A stretch of 64,000 nucleotides of DNA from Symbiodinium natans (taxonomy: Eukaryota > Sar > Dinophyceae > Suessiales > Symbiodiniaceae): contig CAJNDS010002202.1 in assembly GCA_905221605.1 (NCBI GenBank), positions 1,023,379 through 1,087,378 on the forward strand, given 5' to 3'. Positions 43,201 through 54,800 of this stretch are shown piece by piece. Below the pieces are notes generated by a model. That model saw only the letters and a program-made list of their open reading frames with translations. It was not told where the DNA came from and ran no database searches. Each line of letters opens with the position of its first letter. Positions within the stretch are counted from its first letter, which is position 1. Position numbers and translations under genes: made by a program.

Positions 43201-46200
43201 TTTAGGGTTTAGGGTTTAGGGTTTAGGGTTTAGGGTTTAGGGTTTAGGGCTAGTTGCATGGTCCCTTACAAGGGGGCCCCTTTTGATACCCCTTATATAC
43301 CCTCTACAACCCAAGGGCCCATACTTGAGAACCCTTTGAAGGAGGTACGGGACCATGTTCAGGGACCATGTAACTATGGCTAGACTGTAGCCCATGTGGA
43401 GCCTAAGCCCCTCAGCCCTAAACCCTGCAGCCTGCAGTCGTGTGCATCTGGGCTACCTGAACTCCAAACCCCTCAAAGATCTTAAGCCCCGGGACTTAAG
43501 AGGCAACCCTCAACCCTAAACCCTTAACCCCAAACCCCAAACCCTAAACCCTAAACCCTAAACCCTATCCCTAAACCCTAAGCCCCAAACGGCACCTCCC
43601 GGGGCTCCGCCGCGGCCAGTGCTGCTGCACAGCGCCGGTGCCCGCGCGTCGAAGCCAACAGCAGGGCGGAGCGCCCTGGGCTTCTGCTTTGAAGCTGAGG
43701 GTTTAGGGTTTAGGGTTTAGGGTTTAGGGTTTAGGGTTTAGGGTTTAGGGTTTAGGGTTTAGGGTTTAGGGTTTAGGGTTTAGGGCTTAGGGCTTAGGGC
43801 TTAGGGTTTAGGGTTTAGGGTTTAGGGTTTAGGGTTTAAGAGTGAGGGTTTACGGTTTAGGGTTTAGGGCTTGGGGCACAGGGTTGAGGGTGACACGCGC
43901 CTTTAGGTATCATTGAAGTCTTTCGGGCTAGTCGAAGGTTTGAAACAGTTTTCAAGTCTTTGGGTGTTGAGGGCATGACAGTTTCGGCATGCTAGGGTTC
44001 CCCGCTTGAAGGCTCCAGGGTTTAGGGCCGGTTCAGTGTTTACGGTGTACTGTATGGTTTTAGGGGTGAAAGTTTAGGGTTTAGGGGTTTAGGGTCCAGG
44101 GTTTAGGGTCTGGGGTCTAGGGCCTAGGGTTAGGATTAGGGTTCAGGGTTCCGAATGTGCAGTAGGCCAGTTCCACGACCTGACCCATCCAGACATGGCA
44201 GGTGGGTCGGCTCATCCTGGAGATGTCTCCGTGGACAAAGCTCTGTCTCAAGTACTGAGACCAGCACCGGGTCGCTTTTCTTCGCGTAGACTTGCATGAA
44301 GCGTAAAGCCGTGGCAGCACTCGTATGATCCGAGATGTGGTCTCCACGTCTTCCCGGGTGCCGCGTTCGAAGAATGAAGCCAAGCATGCGAAGCACATGC
44401 GGGTGTTGTAGGCGATCAAGGCGCCACATGGCGATCCTGCTCCCGCGGTGTACTGCTGGACGGCGTGTCTTGCAGGGCTTAGGGCTTGGGATGTTCCCCC
44501 TTATACTACCAGTCCTTAATAGAGATTAGAGTGGCCCCTAGTACTGTCCTGAATAAGGTCTGTTTCACGGGGAACATCTCAAGGTTTAGGCATGTTGTGC
44601 ATGTACATATTTACTTGTTTATGTCGAGACGAAGCAACAACACTCCGCCAAGGACCTGCAACCCCAAAGCTTGCCTACGAAACCCACAGTCAACCACACC
44701 ACCTGACCGAAACCCGGGTTTAGGGTTCGGGCTTAGGGCTGATGATTTCTGGGAATGTCAGTACAGGAAGACTGCGCAAGTAACCCCTAAACCCCTAAAC
44801 CCTAATAGAAGGCATCTGGGGCATTTGGAGGATGGCCGGGACGGGGGGAGTGTGAATGAAGCCAGTCAAACACCCCCTAAAACAAACCCTTAACCCCGAC
44901 AGACCCTAAACCCCTGAAACCTCTACAAGCCCAAAGACCAAACCCTAAACCCCAGACCTCTGAACCCTAAACCCTAAACCCCTAAACCCCTAAACCCTAA
45001 ACCCCTGAACCCCAAACCCCTTCAAGCCCTGAGCCCCTCAATGCCCAACCCAAGAACCCCTCCACAAAGAAAGACCACAAGCCCTTAGCCCGAATAAAAC
45101 CCTAACCCCCAAACACCCCAAAACCCTTGAACCCCACCTCCCCAAAAAACCCTAAAACCCTTAACCCTCAAGCCCAGATGCCCACAAAGTAAACCCTAAA
45201 CCCTAAACCCTAAATCCTAAACCCTAAACCCCAAACCCTAAACCATCCTTAAACCCCTAAGACCCTAAAACCCTAAAACCCCAAAACCCCCTAAAACCCT
45301 AAAACCCCTCAAAAACCCCAAACCCCCACAAAGAAAGGCCGAAGGGCCACTGCTGTCGCTCTGTTCGGCAGAGGCCCCGCGTTCCAGCAGAGCCTCGCCA
45401 CGGTCAGCGTGCGCGGGTTTAGGGTTTAGGGTTTGGGGTTTAGGGTTTAGGGTTCAGGGTTTGGGGTTTAGGGTTTAGGGCTTAGGGTTTGGGGTTTAGG
45501 GTTTAGGGTTTGGGGTTTAGGGTTTAGGGGTTTGGGGTCATAAACCCCAAACCCTAAAACTTACGCATGGAGGGGCCTCCAGCAGTTCCGCCTGACCATC
45601 CCGAGCAGCCCACACCACCTGGGCAAGACTCCGCTAGCAGGGTTCAGGGGTTTGGGGTTCAGGGGTTAGGGGTTTAGGGTTTAGGGTTTAGGGTTTAGGG
45701 TTTAGGGTTTAGGGTTTAGGGTTTAGGGTTTAGAGTTTAGAGTTTAGGGTTTAGGGTTTAGGGTTTAGGTTTTAGGGTTTAGGGTTTAGGGTTTCGGGTT
45801 TAGGGTTTCGGGTTTAGGGTTTAGGGTTTAGGGTTTAGGGTTCAGGGGGTGTAGGGTTTCGGGTTTAGGGGTTTAGGGGTTTAGGGTTCAGGGGTTTGGG
45901 GTTTAGGGTTTAGGAGTTTCGCGGTGTTTAGGGGCTTGGGGGTTTAGGGGTGTTGGGTGAAGGGTTAGAGATTAGGGTTTGGAGGTTACGGGGTTTAGTG
46001 ATTTCATTCGGAGGCTTTTGGGTTGGGTTTTGGGTAGCCGGGCTTACGGTACGGGGTTTTAGGTTACCCCAGCCATCAAAAAACACAGTTGCGTTTAGGT
46101 TCAGGGTTTAGGGGTTTGAGGCTTCGGGGTATAGGACCGGGCATGAGTTTTGGTTTGGATAGAAGTATAGAGGCTCAACCCGATTGAACAGGCTCTAAAC

Positions 46201-48747
46201 CCTCAACCCCAAACCCCAAACCCTAAACCCTACTTGGAAGCTAAGTTGGGTTATGGGGATTGAAAAAGGGGATCCTAAGCAGAGCTACCCAGACCCCTGG
46301 GAGGATCCAAAAAGTAGAACCCCAAAATACCCTATACTACGATTGGGTCATTCTTAGGAACCCTTAAGGGGATCTACGTTTTGGATCCTGCCACCAGGGT
46401 CTGGGAAACCCTGAACCCTAAACCCTAAACCCCTAACCCTAAAACCCTAAAACCCTAAAACCCTAAACCCTAAACCCTAAACCCTAAACCCTAAGCCCTA
46501 AACCCTAAACCCTAAACCCTAAAAAACCCTAAACCCTAAACTCTGGGGTCAAGAAGTACTTCCAAGTAAACCCAGCTTGGAGGGCCCTGGCTGCGGCTGA
46601 GGTGCGGCCTTCCGACATCGTGGGGCGAGGTCGCCACCGTGCTCAGAGGACCTGTCAGCAAGCATGGGGGTTTAGGGTTTAGGGTTTAAGGGTTTAGGGT
46701 TTAGGGTTTAGGGTTTAGGGGTTGGGAGTTTTGGGTTTGGGGTTTAGGGCGGGGTTGGGGGTTGGGGTTTGGGGTGCAGGGTTTAGGGTTTAGGGTTTAG
46801 GGTTGACAGCAACACGCCACCCTCAACCTCAAAAACGCCCCGAAACCCCTGCAGCCCTATGACCCTTCAACCCCCAAACCCTTCAAGCCCCCAAAAAATG
46901 GGCCCGTGCAGCCCGTCGCTCCGTGAGTTGGGGCACCACACCCTATAAACCCTAAACCCCAAACCCTAGACCCTAAACCCCAAACCCTAAACCCTAAACC
47001 CTAAACCCTAAACCCTAAAACCTAAACCCTAAACCCTACTGAAATTCAGTGCGGGCTCGTGGCAAAAGCTGCCCGGCAAGGCGGTAGCGGCCTGACTGGG
47101 TTCTCGCGTTTTAGGGTTTAGGGTTTAGGGTTTAGGGTTTAGGGGATGTCAGGAAGTCGGGATGTAGGGTCTAGGCTTTAGGGTTTAGGGTTTAGGGTTT
47201 AGGGTTTAAGGTTAAGGGGATGTCCGGAAGTCGGGGTGCAGGGTTTAGGGTTTAGGGGATGTCTTAAGGCCGTTACACTGTTTGCTAAAGCACCCTCACC
47301 CCCCCCCCCCCCCAACAAAAAAAGAGGCAGGAATACCTGTATTGCCCGAATCAGGAAGAATACTTCCTATTCTTCTTATTCTGATATGCATATTTACATG
47401 TATTTGTATGCATGATTGTTTTCGTTGGGGCGGGGTCTTAAGCAAACGGTGCTTGATAGGGGTTGGAGGGCTTAGGGTACTTAGTTTAAGGGTTAGGGTT
47501 TTAGGTTATCGGTTTTAGCTTTGGTACTTTCGTGGCTTAGTGTTGCAGGTGCGCGTGCTAATAGGGGTGTACCATGATACCCAGACGACTCCGGACGTGC
47601 TTTGCGCCTCCACGTACATATACGCATGAATGCTTGCATGAACTGATCTGCAGATCCAGATGTACACACAAGCGTGCACAGAAACCATCGGTCTATCTAT
47701 CTGCGCGATTTGCATGTGTTTACACACCAAGCACATATCTAGCTGTGTTTTTGTTACAGGGAAACAAATAAGTACATACATATATATATATATATGTATA
47801 CATATACACCATGTACCTATTTTCTTTCCGACTAACTCCCACACATCCACATGAATGAAGACACGGGAATGTAGAGACCCAAGGGCGCTCTCAGGGATTG
47901 TGGCTGTTAAAGGATGTGGTCTAGGTCTAGGGATGTGGGGCTTAGGGTCTTAGAGCAAGTCGGGGTCGTGCTTTTGGGTTGGGGTATTTGGGTTCGCGAT
48001 TCGGGCGTTCTGAATCAGAAAGACGGTTGTGTGAAACCAGGCTTAAGATTTCCGAGCATGCTGAATCCGTGTGATCCCGCGCGCTCCGTGAGCACCCCAG
48101 AGCAACCCTAAACCCTAAACCCTAAACCCCAAACCCTACACCCTAAACCCTAAACCAGAAACACCCGAAACTCAAGGGATGAAGACTCGGACCCCTAAGG
48201 ATGTGCCCCCAAGAGGTTTCCTTAACATACTCCTAATATGGGACGTATGTTCCCTTAGAGTAAGCCTTAGAGGATCTGTAAAAGAGTCTTAGGGGCCCAA
48301 CGTGGAGTCCCATTAGAAACACCAAAACCCCTAAACCCTAAACCCTAAACCCTAAACCCTAAACCCTAAACCCTAAACCCTAAACCCTAAACCCTAAACC
48401 CTGAACCGATACCCTTCTTCAGCTAAGGCGCGGTGTAGCAAAAGCCTCAGGGCACAGGGCCGAAGCGCGAGGCTTGCTAAACCCTTGGTTGGGGTTTAGG
48501 GTTTAGGGTTTAGGGTTTAGGGTTTAGGGTTTAGGGTTTAGGGTTTAGGGTTTAGGGTTTAGGGTTTAGGGTTTAGGGTTTAGGGTTTAGGGTTTAGGGT
48601 TTAGGGTTGAGGGTTTAGGGTTGAGGGTTGAGGGTGGAGGGTTTAGGGTTTAGGGTTTAGGGTTTAGGGTTTAGGGTTTAGGGTTTAGGGTTTAGGGTTT
48701 AGGGTTTAGGGTTTAGGGTTTAGGGTGGGTGGAGGGTTGAGGGTTGA

Positions 48748-48794
<47 letters not shown>

Positions 48795-48797
48795 GAT

Positions 48798-48864
<67 letters not shown>

Positions 48865-51800
48865 GGTTTAGGGTTTAGGGTTTAGGGTTTAGTTTTTCGG
48901 GGCTTCGGGTTTTAGGGTTCAGGGTTGTAGGGTTTAGGGCTTTAGGGTTCAGGGTTTCTAGGGTTTTGGGGTCTAGGGGTAGAGATCTTAGTATTCTAAC
49001 CTCCTCACGTAAGCGATAAGAAGCCAAAGCAATGTCAACAAGAGCTGAGCCACCAGAACCGGGATTTTCTCAACTTGTCAACATGGTGGTCCAGTGCAAA
49101 AAATCTTTTAGCTCAGGGCAAGAGTACCAAGAAGATGTTGGGGTTGTCAATCATTTACATTCCCCCCCCCTCCCCTCCTACCCCCTATTGACCCTCATGA
49201 CCCCAACCCTGATGACCCTAAACCCTACTTTGGAGTAGACCCCGGAACAAAAAGTATATACTTTTTAAGTACAAGTAGCTATAATAGGAACCCAGAACCA
49301 AAAAAAGCATTAACGTATAGTACTCCAAAACCCAGTAAACCCTACTGGCAGCCAAAGAACAGATCCAGGACGTTCCCCGTCTCCATACCCAGCGCATCCA
49401 AGTCATAATATTCCTGGAGGGTTTGGGGGTTTTCGGTTTAGAGTTTACCTGAAAAGAACCCACAACCAACTCTTTTGTGGGTTACCGAAAATGAGCTGCA
49501 AAACTAGGGTTTGGGGGTTTAGGGCTTTGGTGCTTTGGGGTTTAGCGAAGTTTGAGGCCCCCAACACTACCCAACACAATGGCCTACCACAGGGACCTAG
49601 TTAACTAGAATGGGTATTTAGGGCAGGATATATCTCTGTCGGGATAACCCGTACATTTATTTCGGGATTACATGGGAAAATCACATGTTCGGACGTGTAG
49701 AGATTCACAAGGCGTGATGATTACTGAGTCTCCCGTCTTACGCGCTTTCATGATGTTTAGGGTCTTCTTTGGGGACCCATTCCCCAGGGTTTAGGGTTTA
49801 GGGTTTAGGGTTTAGGGGTTTAGGGGTTTAGGGTTTTCGGCTTTTCGGGCTTTGGTGGGGCTTTCTTGGGGATTTGGGACTTAGGCGGGTTTTAGGGTTC
49901 AAAGTTTGGGGAAGCACACGGGCAAGCCGCTCTAATCCCTAACACTTTGAGCCCTAAACCCTAAACCCTAAACCCTAAACCCTAAACCCTAAACCCTAAA
50001 CCCTAAACCCTAAACCCTAAACCCTAACCCTTGAATGCCGTCAAAAGAGCAGCAGCAACACCTCGGCTCCCCTCCACCCCAACCTGCCCCAAAGTTTGAA
50101 TGCCCCAAGCCCCTCAGCAGTTGGAGCAACGCTGTAGTGTTTCAAAATGAGGCTGGGGTTTTGAAGCTTTTGAGCTGAAGGGTTTGCCGGCTTTTAGCTC
50201 CTTGGGTTCAGGGAACAGGGTTTAGCCCCAAACCCGCCTAAACGCGAAACCGCACACCCTAAACTCCCTGAACCCTAAACCCTAAACTCCAAACTCCAAA
50301 TTGGAAACCCTACACCCGAAACCCTACACCCAAAACCTATGATAGTTCAGGATCACCCAACGGCCTCGAGGGTGTCCTCGGTCAGCAAGCGCCAGACCTG
50401 TTTGTCCAGGGTATAGAGGGTTTGGGGTTTAGGATTTGGGGTTTTAGGGTTTAGGCCCTAAACCCTTACCAAACCCTAAACCCTAAACCCTAAACCCCAA
50501 ATCCTAAACTCAAATCCTAAACCCTAAACCCTAAACCCTAAACCTTAAACCCTAAACCGTAAACCCTAAACCCTAAGCTACCGGGTCATTTCAAGAGCTC
50601 CCTGCCGCAGGGCCTCCGCGGTGCCCCGTTTGGCGACGGCCATCTGCAACCTTGGAGATAGGTTTAGGGTTTAGGGTTTAGGGTTTAGGATTTAGGGTTT
50701 GGGTTTAGGGTTTGGGATTTGGGGTTTAGGGTTTAGGGTTTAGGGTTTGGGGTTTGGGGTTTAGGGTTTAGGGTTTAGGGAACTTACCCAGACCCCTTGA
50801 GAGGATCCAAAGAGTAGCTCCCTTTAAGGGTTCCGAAGAATGACCTAGCAGCAGTATAGGGTACCCTAAACCCTAAACGCTAAACCCAAAATCCTGAACT
50901 CTGAACCCTAAACACTATATAAACCCTAAACGTACTGTTTGGGGTTCTACGTTTTGGTTCCTCCCAGGGGGGCTGCGGGCGTACGCCTCAAATCCCCCAA
51001 GCTTGACAAAGGTTTAGGGTTTAGGGTTTAGGGTTTAGGGTTTAGGGTTTAGGGTTTAGGGTTTAGGGTGTAGGGTTAGGGCTGATAGGGTTTAGGCTTG
51101 AGGGTCTAGAGAGTGTAGGGAAGCTCCAAACCCTAAATCCGCGGCAGCCGTAGTTGCTAACCCCTTAACCTTGAACGCCCAACCATCACAAAACCCAAGC
51201 TGCCAGCGCCAAGGAACCTTCTTGTTGGCATTTAGGGTTTAGGGATTTTCGGATGTAGGGTTCAGGGTTTAGTGTTTTGAGTCTTGGGCGTAGGGTTTAG
51301 GGTATGAGGTTTGAGTTTTGGGGTTGGTTAGGCTTTGAAGCTTAATGTAGATAGCAGGGCACCGCGCGCAATTTGCCTAGTATCTTGAGGCTTGTTGCCC
51401 TGCAATTCGGCCGGGCAGGGGGCAGGGGCTTGCAAGCTACGAACTTGTAGGGCTTTGGGGTTTACAAGAAAGCGTTTACAAGATGATTCCAAGCCTTTCA
51501 CCCTAAAAAGGGAGAAAAAGCATCCTGCCTAAACCCATACCTTAGAACCCTTAGGCCCTGAAAACCCTGAACCTGAACCCTAAGCCCGAAAACCCTAACC
51601 CTAAAACCCTGAAAACCCTCAACCCTATATGAAACGCTAAACCCCCCCCCCCAAAAAAAAAAAAACAAACAAACAAACCTTAAAACCCCAAAAACCCTAA
51701 ACCCTTCCCTACATACCCTACAAAAACCCTACAAACCCTAAAACCCTATCAAGCCCCCACAAACCCTGCAAGCCCGCAATGCTTAGGGTTTAGGGTTTAG

Positions 51801-54800
51801 GTTTTAGGGGTTGAGGGGTTTAAGGGTTTAGGGTTTAGGGGTTTAGGGTTTAGGGTTTAGGGTTTAGGGTTTAGGGTTTAGGGTTTAGGGTTTAGGGTTT
51901 AGGGTTTAGGGTTTAGGGCGCCAAGGGGCTTCGCCATGGCCAGCTGCTTCGCTTCCAACTCTGCAGTGTAATCTGGCAGTCGGGGTGGGGCTTAGGGTTT
52001 GGGGTTTGGGGTTTAGGGTTTAGGGTTTAGGGTTTGGGGTTTAGGGTTTAGGGTTTAGGGTTTGGGGTTTCGGGTTTGGGGTTTGGGGTTTGGGGTTTGG
52101 GGTTTGGGGTTTGGGGTTTGGGGTTTGGGGTTTGGGGTTTGGGGTTTGGGGTTTGGGGTTTGGGGTTTAGGGTTTGGGGTTTGGGGTTTGGGGTTTAGGG
52201 TTTGGGGTTTAGGGTTCAGGGTCAGGGTTTCGGGCTTAGGGTTTAGGATTTAGGGTTTAGGGTTTCGGGTTTCGGGTTTCTGGTTTGGGGTTTGGGGTTT
52301 GGGGTTTAGGGTTTAGGGTTTAGGGTTTAGGGTTTGGGGTTTAGGATTTAGGGTTTAGGGTTTCGGGTTTCGGGTTTGGGGTTTGGGGTTTGGGGTTTGG
52401 GGTTTGGGGTCTGGGGTCTGAGGTTTGGGGTTTGTGGTTTGGGGTTTGGGGTTCAGGTTTCAGGGCGTTAGGCTTTGGGTTTTGTAGGCTTTGGGATGCA
52501 GGGCTTCAGGCTTTGGATTTCAGGGTCTCAATTCAAATGGTGAGGTCTCAGGGATTGTGGAGCTTCGGATGTCTCGCCCTAATCCCCTAAATCCCCCTGA
52601 AGAGCCGAAAAACCTAGGCTGGTGACTATAGCCCTAAACCCTAAACCCTATACCCTAAACCACTAACCCTTAATCCTAAACCGTAAAACCCTGAAACCCT
52701 AAACCCGAAACCCTGAACCCTGAACCCTAAACCCTAAACCCTAAACCCTAAACCCTAAACCCTAGACCCTAAACCCTAAACCCTAAACCCTAAGCCGGGC
52801 CTGGCACCAAGGACTCGGCATCGCCATCTGGCGGCGGAGGAGGTGGGGCCTCGAGTCGGTTTAGGGTTTCGGGTTTCGGGTTTAGGGTTTAGGGTTTAGG
52901 GTTTAGGGCTGCCGGGGAGAGGCTTGGACTTTAGGGTTTGGGGGAGGGCGCGGGGGGGTTTAGGGGTTTAAAGGCTTGGAGGTTTTGAAGTTTAGGGTTT
53001 TTGGGCTTTTGGGTTGAAGGGATTGAAGGGCTTGGCTTCCGAAACCCTAAAACCCAAGCCCGTTAAACCCTCAACGAATCCCTAAACCCATAACCCTAAA
53101 ACCCTAAACCCCAAACCCTTCGAGCCCCAAACCCCCAAACACCAGAGAATACTGTAAGGGGGCTTTATGGTTAGAACCTACAGACAAACAGTAAGTGTGG
53201 GGGTCTGGAGGCAGGGTTTAGGGTTTGGTGCTTACGGCTTAAGTCTTGCGATTGGAAGTGTTTGGTCTTTGAGGGGCTTGGGGTTTCGGGTTCCAAGTGT
53301 GTCTCCGGGTTTGCGGTTTAGGGTTTAGGGTTTAGGGTTTAGGGTTTAGGGTTTAGGGTTTAGGGTTTAGGTTTTAGGGTTTAGGGTTTAGGGTTTAGGG
53401 TTTAGGGTCTAGGGTTTAGGGTTTAGGGTGGTGGTATGAGGGCTCAGGGTTGAGGGTGTTTGTTGGGCCTCGTAGGGCTTAGTTTAGGGTTTGGGGTGTT
53501 TGGGGGTTTAGGGCGTTTGGGGGTTTAGGGCGTTTGGGGGTTTAGGGCGTTTGGGGGTTTAGGGATTGGAGGGTTCCAGGCTCTCTGCGTTTAGGGTGTA
53601 TGGGTTTCCGGAGTTTGGGGCTGTTTAGGAGCTTTGGGCGTCTTGCATACGAGTTTAGGGCTTATGGGTTTAGAAGCTTGGGGATTAGAGGGTTTGGAGT
53701 TTGTTTGGAGTTCAAGATTTTTGCGAAATTGTAGGGCATCATGCGGAGAATTTTGAGCTTTAGGACGTTGGGAACCCTAAACCCTAAACCCTAAACCCCA
53801 AACCTTCTCTGCGCCACGCGGCGGGCTCCTCGCCACGCTTGAGCGCCTCTCGATCCAGCTTCCAGTGTCCAAGCCACCTCTCCACCTATGCCACGAGGCG
53901 CACTACTACACTCTACTACACTCCATTACGCTCTACTACGCTCTGCTACGCTCTACTACGCTCTATTACACTCTACTACACTCTACTACGCTCTACTACA
54001 CTCTACTACGCTCTACTACACTCTACTACGCTCTACTACACTCTACTACGCTCTACTAGACTCTACTGGACTCTACTACACACTACTACGCTCCACTACA
54101 CTCTACTACGCTCTACTACGCTCTACTAGACTCCACTACACTCTACTACCCTCTACTACGCTCTACTACTACGCTCTACTACTACGCTCTACTACGCTCT
54201 ACTACACTCTATGGAAGTTACGGGTGGGTTTAGGGTTTAGGGTTTATAGGGTTCAGGGTAGGGTTTGTAGGGTGTAGGGTGTAGGGTTTCGGGTTTCGGG
54301 TTTAGGGTTTAGGCTACGGCCCAGGAGTGTGTTAAGAAATTTTATTAATTAAGAAATCTGGACCTGGACCGGCCACACATTTTAAAATCCAGGGCCTCGC
54401 GGGCTCGCCCCAAAAAATTCCGCCGAGGAAGTATTAAGTAACGTTCTCTGTCATATTTACCAAGAACCCAAGAAACTGCAAGCCTCAAACCCTCTAATCC
54501 CTTAAGCCCCGTAGTCTCAACCTAAAGCCCCGAAAGAAGGCCATGGAGTCAATAGCGCAATGGATAAGCCGTGCACCTCTAAACCGAAAGACGTCGGTTC
54601 GAATCCTGCTCGTGACGGGTGACGGGAGTAGTCTCAACCTAAAGCCTCTGCACGTTCAAGCCTTTAGAACGCCACCTGCCCTACTAGTTAACTGAAATCC
54701 CCAGCCCTCGGAGTCAAAGAGCCCGGCATCCCCGCAAGAGCCCGGCACAAAAAGTCACCTTTTTTGGGCCGGGCTCTTGCGGGGATGCCGGGCTCTTGCG

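Noticed and set aside
44136-44429. Minus-strand frame with DRLQHPHVLRMLGFI resembling a kinase helix C region
   Set aside because: No HRD, DFG or glycine loop, weaker GC3, and it does not join neighbouring exons; the overlapping ankyrin frame does.
49032-49238. 68-aa plus-strand frame starting MSTRAEPPEPGFSQ
   Set aside because: Looks protein-like, but the minus reading FFALDHHVDKLRKS is in phase with exons on both sides and all recognised genes are minus.
52062-52253. Frame repeating GVWGLGF
   Set aside because: Translation of TTTGGGG repeats.
53839-54277. Several overlapping plus-strand frames rich in LYYTLLRST
   Set aside because: All are readings of the 10-bp CTCTACTACG minisatellite.
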